DNA of 64,000 bases from Phocaeicola abscessus CCUG 55929 (GCF_000312445.1 NZ_HE997186.1:19700-83699); one strand, 5' to 3'; numbered from the stretch's first letter, positions 1 through 8,250 are shown. Numbers and translations are program-made. Notes: generated by a model not told the origin, from the sequence alone.

Positions 1-1062
1 AAACAACAGCATTATGAAAACGAGCTGAAAGGCATCTTCGGCTTTACGAAAAACAGCACCACCATCTTCGGCGCTTACTGGAGCAATGATTTTCTAAATT
101 CCTCTGCCGGCTCTGTCGACAATCATGCCTATACGTTAGCCGGATATGCGCAGCACGAACTGCTGCTGTTCAAAAACCTGAAAGCGACTCTCGGCGCCCG
201 TTATAATCGCCATGAAGCGTTCGGCGACAAAGTCACCCCGAAAGTTACCTTGATGTATTCGCCCCGACATTTTACCTTCCGCGCCACTTATTCTACAGGT
301 TTTCGCGCGCCGGGATTGGACGAGCTCTATTATCATTATTACAGCACCTATAAAGGTAAACCGCAAATCATCTTCGGAAATAAGAGGCTGCAGCCGGAGA
401 AAAGCAAGTACTTCTCCCTGAATGCGGTATACCACGCGAACAGTTTCTCTCTGTCGATAACCGGCTTTATGAACTTCATCGACGATATGATCGTCAAGGA
501 GGCTACCGCCATCGACAACGTCACCCGCGCCCTCCTGATGAAAGAGTTTCCGGAAATGACAGCGGCGGAAGCCGACAAACTGGATCGATACACCTTCCAC
601 ACGAACAGCGATAAAGGCGAGGTAAAAGGCATCCAGGTGAGTCTGTCTGCCAATGCCTTCAACGGCTTCTATATCAACGTGCATTATTCGTATACCGATG
701 CACGGACTAAAAGCGGCGGGAAATGGACCGCCCTCGACCGTTCGTTCAAGCATGCTTTGACCCTAGCCGTCAACTATCATCACGGATGGAGGCACTATGC
801 ATTCAATGCGAATATCCACGCGCGGATGCAAAGCGAAACGTATTATCCGCTTTACGAAAACGCGCCCGGATACGGAATATGGAATATCAACACCACGCAT
901 ACTTTCGATTTTCTCCCATTTCTGAATATCGAACCGAGTCTCGGAATAGACAATATCTTTGACAAAACAGACCGTCGGATCGACAGCAAGCTCCGAAGAT
1001 ACGCACTCTTTTCACCGGGCAGGGCGTTGACTGTCGGATTGAAACTCCGGTTTAAACGGTAA
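1..1062 (+). CDS. TonB-dependent outer-membrane receptor, C-terminal part (cut by window edge)
   Basis: The reading frame is open from base 1, so the gene starts upstream of the window; about 353 C-terminal residues are visible. They show the alternating strand pattern of a 22-strand receptor barrel, with typical blocks such as LGARYNRHE, FRATYSTGFRAPGLDELYY and NKRLQPEKS, and the end block LGIDNIFDK followed by a terminal strand finishing in GLKLRF, the usual outer-membrane insertion end. Such receptors import large substrates (vitamin B12, haem, siderophores, glycans) using TonB energy. The substrate cannot be told from this part. It converges on nrdG with only two bases between the stop codons. 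It is not downstream of the cobalamin riboswitch found at 5.2 kb, so I do not call it btuB. Confidence 0.9.
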   Translation, partial: KQQHYENELKGIFGFTKNSTTIFGAYWSNDFLNSSAGSVDNHAYTLAGYAQHELLLFKNLKATLGARYNRHEAFGDKVTPKVTLMYSPRHFTFRATYSTGFRAPGLDELYYHYYSTYKGKPQIIFGNKRLQPEKSKYFSLNAVYHANSFSLSITGFMNFIDDMIVKEATAIDNVTRALLMKEFPEMTAAEADKLDRYTFHTNSDKGEVKGIQVSLSANAFNGFYINVHYSYTDARTKSGGKWTALDRSFKHALTLAVNYHHGWRHYAFNANIHARMQSETYYPLYENAPGYGIWNINTTHTFDFLPFLNIEPSLGIDNIFDKTDRRIDSKLRRYALFSPGRALTVGLKLRFKR

Positions 1063-1064
1063 AA

Positions 1065-1532
1065 CTACTTCCGCCAGAAACGGAAAGTAATATCGATGAA
1101 ATTTCCTTCCGGCCCTCGCTTGTACAAGCGTTGGTTGGTCGTCTGGCTCTTGAGGCTTCCCAAATGACGGATATAAGGCCCGACTTTGATATAATCGAAG
1201 TCGGGCTTGTGAACGACGGGAGGGATGAGTTGCTTGCCGCTATACCACGCCACCTTCAAATGAGAATGAGCCAGACGGACATATCGCGCCAATCGATTGA
1301 CGGAAATCGGCTCCGCATCTCCTCCCATAAAGCAAATACAGGTAATATCGTCGTTACATTTACGGATGATGTCGTCGATCTCGCTCGAAGTCAGCGGCGT
1401 CCCGACATCCTCCCACAGGTATTTGCTGTGACAGTACGGGCAATGACACGGACAATTCGATATATTGATGGAGAGCGTTACCTCATCGGGTATTTCTTGA
1501 AAGACGACTCCCGTATTCACATACTTCAACAT
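1065..1532 (-). CDS. nrdG: Anaerobic ribonucleotide reductase activating protein (radical SAM)
   Basis: 155 residues, the usual NrdG length. A radical-SAM cluster motif CX3CX2C is formed by Cys27, Cys31 and Cys34 (within NCPCHCPYCHSKYLW), followed by a CFMGGDAEP block matching the SAM-binding GGE-like region. NrdG uses a 4Fe-4S cluster and S-adenosylmethionine to place the glycyl radical on NrdD. It lies 12 bases downstream of nrdD on the same strand, so the two are surely co-transcribed. The protein functions in the cytoplasm under anoxia. Confidence is high from motif plus neighbour. Confidence 0.95.
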   Translation of the reverse strand: MLKYVNTGVVFQEIPDEVTLSINISNCPCHCPYCHSKYLWEDVGTPLTSSEIDDIIRKCNDDITCICFMGGDAEPISVNRLARYVRLAHSHLKVAWYSGKQLIPPVVHKPDFDYIKVGPYIRHLGSLKSQTTNQRLYKRGPEGNFIDITFRFWRK

Positions 1533-1544
1533 CGGGTCGACGCA

Positions 1545-3650
1545 CTAAACGGTCACCTTGTTCGAACCGATATAGAAGCGACGGTGCTCTTCTTCCTGAC
1601 GGGCCTGCGAGAAATTGCTCACGCGTTTCAAATAGCCGATGATACGCGTCATATAATCTACGTCATGGCTATGACAGGCCGGACATTCGTGCAGGTAACG
1701 TTTATCGATGTGTCCGCAATCGTTGCAAATAGTATTCGGAATATTGAAAGTAAAATAGTTGCATCCTTCTTTGGCCGCAACGCGCAACAATTGCCGATAC
1801 TGCGCCCCCGTCAAATGTTCTTCCAAATTCGTATGCAGTGCAGATCCTCCGGTGAGATGTTCGATATAAGGAGCGCCATGCATCTTGAACTTATCGATAA
1901 TGCTCAAGCTATCGTCCTCCACGATGTAGAAATAGCTGTTATAACAGTCGCGCGGAACGAAATAACCGTCTTCTTTGTCCCATTTGGCATGCTTGACGCC
2001 GACATTTTCGGCAGGAATCATTTCGCAATTGAAAAGTACATCTTTCGTACGGTATTGCCTGTTATATTTTTCTATCAAACCGAGGATCGACTGGACGAAA
2101 TGCAAATAATCGGGATTATCCGTAATCCGAAGTCCCATAAATTCGGCAGCTTCCACCAAACCGTTCACTCCGATGGTCAAGTATTGGCGGCCCATATTGA
2201 TGTATCCCGCGTCGAAGAGCGGGAGCATGCCGCTCTTCTGCAATTCTTTCAGATTCTCATTGTAGGCCAATTGTACCTTGTGGCAAAGGTCGATAATACG
2301 GCCCAAGAATTCCATATAATCCAACTCATTGTTTACCGCATACTGAATACAGCGATTCAGATTAATGGTCAGGACGCTCTTCGAACCGGTCGATACGCCG
2401 CCCGCCCCCAACGTATAGCTGAATCCGTTATCCTGAATTTCATTGCGCAGGCGGCAGCAAGAACTCAAGGAATCGGCGTTATCGCTCATATAGGTAAAGA
2501 AGGAATGGCCTTCCGCATACATTTCCGCCGTAAACTCTCCCCATTCTTCATCCATCACGTCCCCGTCCTTGCTTAAAAGCGCCATGGTTTCCACGGGGAA
2601 AGTCAATACGGCTTTTGTCCTTTCCTTGTTGAACCATTTCATGAAACGTTTCTGCAACCACGAGAGGCCATCCCAATCGGGCTTCGAACCGTCGGGGAAA
2701 TAGAAGTTGCCGAAGATGCTTTGGAAATAGTACCGATCGTAATAGGCGATGTTCCAGAAAACGGCTTGGTAATTGCGGGCGCCCGTGGGTTGGTTGATGG
2801 AATAGACCACCTGTTCGAAACAATCGGTGATGACTTTGTCGATGGTACGTTGCTTCGCGGAGAGATCGACCACCCTGTCGGTCTCTTTCCAATAATCCTT
2901 GCCGTATTCCAACGCGATGAAATAGTTCAGATACATCAGGAATTCCGGCGTCGCACAAGCACCGCTCAGCATGCTCGAAACCATGAAAACCATATTGATA
3001 AAGCCTCCGCAGAACGACTTCAGATTAGTCGGCGCCGTAGAATTGCCGCCGATGGAAGAAGTCCCGCCGATAAGCCACGGATACATCGTAATAGAAGCGC
3101 AATAATTAGCCAGGCTGGTTTCATCGTTTTTATAAATGAAATGCTGTTTCAGCTTATGGATGTATTCGTCTGCCAACTCTTTGCCGTACATCTTCTTTAT
3201 CCGTTCCGTCAGCAAGCGACGGTTCAGACGAATAAAGTTCGACTTCGGCAATTCGCCGATCAATGTGGCGATATTCTTATGCTCCACATTGGCGTTTGCA
3301 TCGTACTTGGAACCGGTCGCCGCATTCGCTGCCTGACAATAATCGGAAAGGAATTTCATTTTTTCCAAAACTTCGCGGTCTTCCGTATGGCGTTGCCGAT
3401 AGAGCATAAACGACTTTGCCACCTTGTAGTAACCTTCTTTCATCAACGCTTCTTCCACTTGGTTTTGGATATCCTCTACCTTTATGCCTTCCTTTATATC
3501 TAAATGACTGATTATTTTCGACAGACTTCCTAAGTCAATCGGTTCTTCTACAGAAGTAAATGCCTTGATAATAGCATTCATAATCTTGTCGAGCGAGAAA
3601 CGATCCGAGGTTCCGTTACGCTTGGTAATTGTAAAGTTTTTTATTTCCAT
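1545..3650 (-). CDS. nrdD: Anaerobic ribonucleoside-triphosphate reductase
   Basis: 701 residues from the chosen start (MEIKNFTITKRNG). It reduces ribonucleoside triphosphates to deoxy forms without oxygen. An N-terminal ATP-cone (about residues 3-95, KRNGTSDRFSLDKI onward) gives allosteric control. The C-terminus holds the zinc-site cysteines CNDCGH and CPACHS and then the glycyl-radical region (TRIIGYLKRVSNF), with Gly in GYL the likely radical site. An in-frame ATG exists 38 codons upstream at 3764, but the extra residues are Phe/Lys/Asn-rich and unlike the family, and a promoter -7 box lies only just before it, so 3650 is preferred. Operon with nrdG. Confidence 0.95.
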   Translation of the reverse strand: MEIKNFTITKRNGTSDRFSLDKIMNAIIKAFTSVEEPIDLGSLSKIISHLDIKEGIKVEDIQNQVEEALMKEGYYKVAKSFMLYRQRHTEDREVLEKMKFLSDYCQAANAATGSKYDANANVEHKNIATLIGELPKSNFIRLNRRLLTERIKKMYGKELADEYIHKLKQHFIYKNDETSLANYCASITMYPWLIGGTSSIGGNSTAPTNLKSFCGGFINMVFMVSSMLSGACATPEFLMYLNYFIALEYGKDYWKETDRVVDLSAKQRTIDKVITDCFEQVVYSINQPTGARNYQAVFWNIAYYDRYYFQSIFGNFYFPDGSKPDWDGLSWLQKRFMKWFNKERTKAVLTFPVETMALLSKDGDVMDEEWGEFTAEMYAEGHSFFTYMSDNADSLSSCCRLRNEIQDNGFSYTLGAGGVSTGSKSVLTINLNRCIQYAVNNELDYMEFLGRIIDLCHKVQLAYNENLKELQKSGMLPLFDAGYINMGRQYLTIGVNGLVEAAEFMGLRITDNPDYLHFVQSILGLIEKYNRQYRTKDVLFNCEMIPAENVGVKHAKWDKEDGYFVPRDCYNSYFYIVEDDSLSIIDKFKMHGAPYIEHLTGGSALHTNLEEHLTGAQYRQLLRVAAKEGCNYFTFNIPNTICNDCGHIDKRYLHECPACHSHDVDYMTRIIGYLKRVSNFSQARQEEEHRRFYIGSNKVTV

Positions 3651-3772
3651 GGTAAGACAGTTTTGGAGAACTTTTAATTTTAAATTGATAAAAATATTTT
3701 CCGATTCGAGATATTTTCGATTCCGAAAGCAGAAAATAAATTCTCCTTTTCCGAATCGTTTCATTGTGCTGA

Positions 3773-3780
3773 CAAAGATA
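3773..3780 (-). promoter_or_regulatory. Candidate promoter -7 box for nrdDG
   Basis: On the minus strand the octamer TATCTTTG fits the Bacteroidota -7 consensus TAnnTTTG. A TTTG (3803-3806 on the complement) lies 22 bases upstream, slightly long for the -33 element. Transcription would start near 3767, giving a leader of about 115 bases before the nrdD start at 3650. Assigned by reading only. Confidence 0.5.
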
Positions 3781-3806
3781 TATTATTTTTTCGATTACCG
3801 ATCAAA

Positions 3807-4184
3807 GAAATCGAGAAAAAAATTCTTCTTTTTCGAAGAATCTTTTGCCCGAAAGGGAAAGAACAGAATTAAACAGCTATATATCAGCAAGTTCTCATTC
3901 GAAATACAAAAAATTATCCTTCTTGCAAAAGGAGAAATTCGGAAAACACGAATAACCCACCCGGACAAACGGATTTATTGCACATTCCTTAATTAAATAC
4001 GGTCGCACGCATCGAACAGTTACCGGACAAACGGGAAGATATCATTAATTCTTTCCGTTTATCCTCGCCACACTTCTCAATCGGAAAACTTTTCTATCTT
4101 GCCCGATCTTATCATGTAATGCTTTTTTATCTCAGACTATCAAGGGGAACGGGAAGCATTTCTTTCCCGCGGTCCGGTGGCGGG
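3807..4184. other. A+T-rich intergenic region without a recognised gene
   Basis: About 380 bases between the nrdD promoter and the end of the CbiK-like gene. It contains an inverted repeat ATTCTTC (3822-3828) with GAAGAAT (3835-3841), just upstream of the nrdD promoter, and a small stem CGGGAA (4150-4155) with TTCCCG (4164-4169) just after the chelatase gene that could be a weak terminator but lacks a T tract. A plus-strand open frame to 3996 is Phe/Lys/Ile-rich and looks like chance in A+T-rich DNA. Confidence 0.4.
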
Positions 4185-5120
4185 TCATAGAGAATCCGAT
4201 TGCTTGCTATAGGCGTCCTTCTTCTCCATGATATCGTGAGCGCGATGCTTCAGCGCATGACGGATATGATCGATGAAGATATCCTGAATTTCAGGGATCT
4301 GCCCCAGGCCTTCGATGCGCAGTAAAACTTTCAAACCCTTTTCCTCGAGGTTTTCTTTCCACTCCACTGAAATATCATGTTTGGCATGCTCGCCCGCTAC
4401 GAACATCAAAGGCACGAGCGTAACCTGCTTGGCCTTATCGCTTTTGAGCCGGGCGAGCATCGTATCGAAAGTGGGGTATCCTTCGATGGTTCCCACATGA
4501 TAGTGGGAGTATCCGTCGGCCTTGAGCATATAATCGAGTTCGCTGTAGATGGCCGTAGCAGGCGTAGAGGTTCCATGCCCGACAAAGACCACGTGTTGCC
4601 CCTTCCGCTTATCCGCCGGATGCCGTCCGGTCAAAATCGCCACGACCTTTTCCACATCCTCCACCTCGTACAGCAACGGATTGCCCAATCGCACCTCTTT
4701 AAAGAAGGGGCGCACGCGTTCCACCTCCCTCCGCAAAGACTCGTTTTCCAAACCGCTGATTATATTCGTGCTCTGGACAAGCACACGCGTGTAGCCTTCG
4801 GCGCAGAGCTTCAGCAACATTTCGAGAGGCGTTCGCTTCGCGATGCCTCGAGTTTTCAACCGTTTGACGACAATGCGAGACGTATAGGCTTCGTATACCT
4901 CCAACGAGGCGAATCGTTTTTCGACCTTGGTACGGAGGGCGTCCATCGTCAAGGCACGGGTATCGTCGTGAGTCGTCCCGAAATGTACCAACAGCAAGGC
5001 GGCCTTTTCTCCTGGCTCCATCCCTTGGAGAAAATCGCTTTCCGTACAGTCCTCTGCCCCTTGTCCGCTGCATACGATCGAAACGAGGCAAACCAAAACA
5101 AATAAACAGGTTCTCTTCAT
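4185..5120 (-). CDS. Exported CbiK-type sirohydrochlorin cobaltochelatase-like protein
   Basis: 311 residues. An N-terminal signal peptide (MKRTCLFVLVCLVSIVCSG, cleavage probably before Gln20) precedes a full CbiK-fold domain: LLLVHFGTTHDDTR near the start, FVGHGTSTPATAIYSELDYML in the second half, and LVPLMFVAGEHAKHDI, whose histidines match the metal-binding His residues of class II chelatases. CbiK inserts cobalt into sirohydrochlorin in anaerobic B12 synthesis, but that is cytoplasmic. An exported form suggests metal or tetrapyrrole handling in the envelope; Porphyromonas IhtB, a haemin-binding CbiK relative, is a known precedent. The Cys near the signal end is not in a good lipobox. It is divergent from the B12-riboswitch operon, which supports a corrinoid- or haem-related role. 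Exact substrate unknown. Confidence 0.85.
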   Translation of the reverse strand: MKRTCLFVLVCLVSIVCSGQGAEDCTESDFLQGMEPGEKAALLLVHFGTTHDDTRALTMDALRTKVEKRFASLEVYEAYTSRIVVKRLKTRGIAKRTPLEMLLKLCAEGYTRVLVQSTNIISGLENESLRREVERVRPFFKEVRLGNPLLYEVEDVEKVVAILTGRHPADKRKGQHVVFVGHGTSTPATAIYSELDYMLKADGYSHYHVGTIEGYPTFDTMLARLKSDKAKQVTLVPLMFVAGEHAKHDISVEWKENLEEKGLKVLLRIEGLGQIPEIQDIFIDHIRHALKHRAHDIMEKKDAYSKQSDSL

Positions 5121-5187
5121 TTGACCGTTATTGAATATGAAAAATAGAAAATGTTATGCGAAGATAGTAATGAATTGAAAAAATAAC

Positions 5188-5195
5188 TAATTTTG
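5188..5195 (+). promoter_or_regulatory. Candidate -7 box for the riboswitch operon
   Basis: TAATTTTG fits TAnnTTTG and lies immediately before the start of the cobalamin riboswitch, where a promoter is needed. No clear TTTG is seen at the -33 position. Predicted start near 5201. Confidence 0.5.
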
Positions 5196-5200
5196 CAACG

Positions 5201-5395
5201 GAAATCAGGTGAGAAGAGGACGAACCCGTCCGATTCTTTAAAAGGGAATCCGGTGAGATGCCGGAACAGTACCCGCTACTGTAAGATCCGATTCCTCAAC
5301 GGAATAAGGGAAGTGCTACAGCCACTGTTTGTACGACGATCCGATCGTACGAATGGGAAGGTCCTAAGGATCGAGTCAGGAGACCTGCCCGATTG
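5201..5395 (+). promoter_or_regulatory. Cobalamin (AdoCbl-class) riboswitch
   Basis: The conserved elements are in order: AAAAGGGAATCCGGTG, GATGCCGGAAC, the central CCCGCTACTGTAA core at about 5270-5285, an AAGGGAAG/CCACTG arm, and the terminal B12 box AGTCAGGAGACCTGCC at about 5376-5391. It lies on the plus strand 65 bases upstream of the small ORF at 5460 and the PepSY gene at 5612. A short stem GTTCT/AGAAC follows the B12 box at about 5411-5427 and may be part of the expression platform. The known family represses downstream genes when cobalamin is abundant, so the two following genes are probably switched on in B12 shortage. Confidence 0.95.
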
Positions 5396-5459
5396 CCACA
5401 GTTAACGAAGTTCTCGGGTAAAGAACCGATTTAATTTACGTATTGCAAATTTTTTCTTT

Positions 5460-5615
5460 ATGAAGAAATTTTTTGTTTTCGTTCTGTCTGTGCCGACAGG
5501 ATTATCCGTTCATGCGCAACGTCGCAGGAAAGGGTTCCAACAACTGTCCGTACGCGGATTCTTTCGCTCCCTCATCAGGATCGACGGCATCGCCGCAATG
5601 CGAATCTCAATATGA
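5460..5615 (+). CDS. Short secreted peptide or remnant of a riboswitch-controlled receptor
   Basis: 51 codons starting about 65 bases after the B12 box. The first 20 residues are a clean signal peptide (MKKFFVFVLSVPTGLSVHA, then Gln), as at the start of many Bacteroidota outer-membrane proteins. The rest is basic (RRRKGF, RSLIRIDG) with no recognised domain. Its stop overlaps the PepSY start in an ATGA, so translation of the two is probably coupled. In related bacteria this position under a B12 riboswitch is usually taken by a btuB receptor. The ORF may be the leftover signal-peptide end of such a gene after a deletion, or a real small exported peptide; I cannot decide. Confidence 0.5.
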   Translation: MKKFFVFVLSVPTGLSVHAQRRRKGFQQLSVRGFFRSLIRIDGIAAMRISI

Positions 5616-7087
5616 TTGACAGGCTTATATATTCGCTTCACAGAATCCTGGGCACGATGCTCAGCGTGCTGTTCCTGATGTGGTTCCTGACGGGAATCGT
5701 GATGATTTATCATCGCTTCCCCTCGGCCAGCCATCAAGAAAAGCTAGCCAGGTACGAGGCGCTGCCCGACTCGTTGCCGGCCATCGAAACGGCAGTCGGC
5801 CGTGCCGGAGGAGAAGACTCGCTCAAAAGCCTTAGCCTCTACGCTTATTTAGGACGGACGTACATGGAAACGGGTGACAGGGCGAATCCGAAAAAGCTTT
5901 TAGCCGACAGCCTGCAGACGCCGCCGAAAATCGACGGAGATTACCTCCGCAACGTGGCCGCCCTTTGGTGCGAAGCGCCCGTGGCCCGCATCGATACGCT
6001 CTATCGCCTCGAGCAATGGATTCCTTTCGGTCGGCTGAAGAAGGACTTCCCCATCTACAAGTTCCATTTTTCCGACAAGGACAAAACGCAGGCGTACCTC
6101 TCCTCGGCCACGGGCGAGGTGCTGCAATGCACCACGCACCGCGAGCGCGTGTGGGCTTGGCTCGGCGCCATTCCCCACTGGGTTTACTTCACGTGGCTGC
6201 GGCAGGACGCAGCATTATGGGCAAACGTCATCGAGTGGATATCGGCCGCGGGCATCTTCATGATCCTCGCCGGCCTCTACCTCGGCATCCGCTCGTACCG
6301 AATCTCGGCAAAACGGGGAAAAGGATTCGTCAGCCCCTACAAAAAGAAATGGTACCGCTGGCATCACGCGTACGGAACCCTCTTCGGCATTTTCCTGCTG
6401 ACCTGGCTCTTGAGCGGGATGCTTTCGCTGACCGACACGCCCGATTGGTTGGGCAAAGTCCACCAAACCTACCCGGCGCGCTCGGTACTGAACAAGGGGC
6501 TGCTCCCGTTGTCGAGCTACCGGCTGGATTACAGAACGGTAGCCGAACGATACGCGGGAAAGGCGACCCGAATCGATTGGAGCAGTTTCTATCGCTATCC
6601 TTCCTATCTGGTGCAACTGAAGGAAGAAGGCTCGATATGCATCGATGCTTCGGGAAGTGCCGTTCGCCCTTTCCGTTTGACAGAGAATCAGGTCTGCGAA
6701 GCCGTTCGAGCGATCCACGGAGAAGAGCCCTTCACGGTCACCGAGATGACGGAGTATGACCACTATTACCTGGACCGCAAAGGAAGGCTGGATCTGCCCG
6801 TGTGGAAAGTGCAAATAGACAATGCGGATAAAACCTGCTATTACATCCATCCGAAAACCGGTTCTTTCCGCAGCGTCGATACCCATTCGCGCTGGCATTT
6901 CCAACTGTATCAGGGACTCCATAGCCTCCGGTACAAAGTCTTCATGGGGCATCCCGCAGTCTGGACCCTCGTGATGTGGTCGCTGTTACTGGCGGGAGCA
7001 TTCGTTTCGTTCACCGGTACGCTATTAGGGATCAACTACCTAATCAGATGTTGTAAACGACTTAAACCGACTCGCAAACACGAATAA
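5612..7087 (+). CDS. PepSY-associated transmembrane protein under B12-riboswitch control
   Basis: 491 residues. A first membrane helix (about 12-33, ILGTMLSVLFLMWFLTGIV) follows the family start DRLIYSLHRILG; a large periplasmic domain follows; then paired helices at about 205-225, the RWHHAYGTLFGIFLLTWLLSGML segment at about 250-275, a second PepSY-like periplasmic domain (EDQ-rich, including HPKTGSF and RWHFQLYQGLHSL), and a last helix near the C-terminus. Conserved His residues in the helices recall haem-binding inner-membrane reductases of the siderophore-uptake class. Known relatives work with TonB-dependent metal uptake, probably reducing the ligand-bound metal. Here the riboswitch suggests corrinoid handling in the inner membrane, which is inference. 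It overlaps the preceding ORF by four bases. Confidence 0.85.
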   Translation: MIDRLIYSLHRILGTMLSVLFLMWFLTGIVMIYHRFPSASHQEKLARYEALPDSLPAIETAVGRAGGEDSLKSLSLYAYLGRTYMETGDRANPKKLLADSLQTPPKIDGDYLRNVAALWCEAPVARIDTLYRLEQWIPFGRLKKDFPIYKFHFSDKDKTQAYLSSATGEVLQCTTHRERVWAWLGAIPHWVYFTWLRQDAALWANVIEWISAAGIFMILAGLYLGIRSYRISAKRGKGFVSPYKKKWYRWHHAYGTLFGIFLLTWLLSGMLSLTDTPDWLGKVHQTYPARSVLNKGLLPLSSYRLDYRTVAERYAGKATRIDWSSFYRYPSYLVQLKEEGSICIDASGSAVRPFRLTENQVCEAVRAIHGEEPFTVTEMTEYDHYYLDRKGRLDLPVWKVQIDNADKTCYYIHPKTGSFRSVDTHSRWHFQLYQGLHSLRYKVFMGHPAVWTLVMWSLLLAGAFVSFTGTLLGINYLIRCCKRLKPTRKHE

Positions 7088-7106
7088 AACACGACACTGA
7101 TTGGGC

Positions 7107-7145
7107 GGCTGTGTCAAAACGAAAGTTTCGGCACAGCCGTTTTCG
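7107..7145 (+). terminator. Rho-independent terminator after the PepSY gene
   Basis: Arms GGCTGTG (7107-7113) and CACAGCC (7132-7138) extend inward by further pairs to a GAAA tetraloop (AACGAAAGTT), followed by GTTTTCG. It lies 20 bases after the PepSY stop codon. Confidence 0.75.
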
Positions 7146-7274
7146 TTCCGTCTCGTTCAGCTCCTCGAGGCGAGGCGAGGATCGCCCGCCCCTCTCCGCC
7201 GAAGCGGAGCGGACTTTGCTTTCCCGCGGCTCGGCCGATAGGCTCGACACATCCGTTTCATGCGGATAAAAAAA

Positions 7275-7315
7275 TGTTAACATAGGCACGTTAACAAATT
7301 TTCATACGTATGAAA
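7275..7315. repeat. Two adjacent palindromes downstream of the HU-like gene
   Basis: TGTTAAC (7275-7281) and GTTAACA (7290-7296) form one inverted repeat with an 8-base spacer; directly after it TTTCATACGTATGAAA (7300-7315) is a perfect 16-base palindrome. They lie between the convergent ends of the PepSY and HU-like genes. Neither has a T tract. They could be 3' structures of the HU mRNA or protein-binding sites. Confidence 0.5.
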
Positions 7316-7351
7316 TTGTTGTTCCGTGCCTACGAAATTCTCAACGCCCGA

Positions 7352-7735
7352 CTACATTTTTTCGAATCTCAGGTCGGCCAGCGTGTCTTTGATGCCTTTG
7401 CCGGGGGTGAAGATCACTCTCGCTCGGCGTATGGCAGCGGCGGTTACATCTTCGGCAACGAGTTTGCTCTCGCTGCTGATGCTTACGCGAAGGCTGCCCA
7501 ATTCGCCCAGCCGGACGGCATAACCGTCGGCCAGCGAGCCAGTCATCACGTCGACCAGGGCATAGAGTACGGCGCGGATATCGGCGCCGCTCACGGTACT
7601 GATCTTCTCAATGTCACGAGTCAGTCCCGCCAGGGTTTTCTCGCCCGAGAGCACGGCGGCAGCGTAGAACTTCTTCGTGCCTCCGCCCGGCACTCCGGGT
7701 TGTCCCCGTTCAATCACTTTGTACTTCACGGACAT
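7352..7735 (-). CDS. HU-like DNA-binding protein (Bacteroidota long form)
   Basis: 127 residues from MSVKYKVIERGQPG. Although the fold block is divergent, the pattern VKYKVIERGQPGVPGGGTKKFYAAAVLSGEKTLAGLTRDIEKISTVSGADIRAVLYALVDV matches the HU-related family common in Bacteroidales, in which an N-terminal extension precedes a HU-type helical part and a conserved LGELGSLRVSISSE strand region. A purine-rich GGAGGA lies just before the chosen ATG; an upstream in-frame GTG at 7786 would add 17 residues and is less likely. Such proteins bind and bend DNA; often they are scattered near mobile or surface genes. Single gene, own transcript. Confidence 0.8.
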   Translation of the reverse strand: MSVKYKVIERGQPGVPGGGTKKFYAAAVLSGEKTLAGLTRDIEKISTVSGADIRAVLYALVDVMTGSLADGYAVRLGELGSLRVSISSESKLVAEDVTAAAIRRARVIFTPGKGIKDTLADLRFEKM

Positions 7736-8077
7736 ACATCCTCCTTTTTTTAAAAAATAACCGATTGGGATAAAATAGTATAACACAAGTTACCCCGCAC
7801 CTTTCGGGGCGCGGGAGAAGAACCATATCGCAAGGGGGAAAATAAGATTAATCGGGTGGAGGTAAAATACACCGGATCTTCCCAGCCGGATCTTCCGGCG
7901 GGAATTGAACAAACGAACGTGTTTTCGGTGCGCATAGTTATCGGTTTTCGAATTACGAGCCCAAGTTAAAAAAATTTTTCCGTACGGCCAATTTTTTCCG
8001 AGAAAAAATTTCAGCATGCGGGAGAGGCAGGCCGGCATTCGAGGGGCGGTGGCCGGGGCGCCCGGCATTTTCGGGGA
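7736..8077. other. Intergenic region upstream of the HU-like gene
   Basis: About 340 bases. It holds small G+C-rich hairpins, for example CCCCG/CGGGG around 7795-7820 and CCGGATCTTCCGG around 7880, but no ORF with family features and no RNA gene that I recognise. Minus-strand open frames here are Arg/Pro-rich and judged spurious. Confidence 0.4.
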
Positions 8078-8125
8078 TAAAAAACCTGCTACCTCGTTTT
8101 ATCTCTTCGATAAACGAGGTAGCAG
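8078..8125 (-). terminator. Strong terminator downstream of tRNA-Thr
   Basis: On the minus strand CTGCTACCTCGTTTATC pairs with GATAAAACGAGGTAGCAG (one bulged base, 17 pairs, loop of 5), followed by GGTTTTTTATCC. The stem spans 8086-8125 and the T run 8078-8085. It lies 52 bases after the tRNA end. Confidence 0.8.
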
Positions 8126-8177
8126 ATGCTTCGACGCATCACAAAAGTCACGCCCTGCGAGTGTACGAAAAAAAGCG

Positions 8178-8250
8178 AGCCGAATCCCGGACTCGAACCG
8201 GGGACCTATTCATTACGAATGAATTGCTCTACCAACTGAGCCAATTCGGC
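8178..8250 (-). tRNA. tRNA-Thr, anticodon CGU
   Basis: The minus strand folds as a cloverleaf: acceptor GCCGAAT with ATTCGGC (8179-8185 and 8244-8250), D arm GCTCAGTTGGTAGAGC, anticodon arm ATTCA-TTCGTAA-TGAAT with anticodon CGT, and T arm CCCGG-TTCGAGT-CCGGG. The 3' CCA is not encoded. The discriminator base is U by my alignment. Anticodon CGU reads ACG threonine codons. A promoter box and a terminator flank it, so it is an independent unit. Confidence 0.95.

Noticed and set aside
1-1062. btuB as identity of the TonB-dependent receptor
   Set aside because: The riboswitch is 4 kb away and points away from it; substrate cannot be told from the C-terminal part.
1131-2576. 481-residue plus-strand ORF
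   Set aside because: Antisense shadow of nrdD and nrdG.
3651-3764. N-terminal extension of NrdD from the ATG at 3764
   Set aside because: The extra 38 residues do not fit the family, and a promoter box sits immediately upstream, so this is the leader.
5193-5405. 70-residue ORF
   Set aside because: Covers the cobalamin riboswitch, whose conserved bases explain the sequence.
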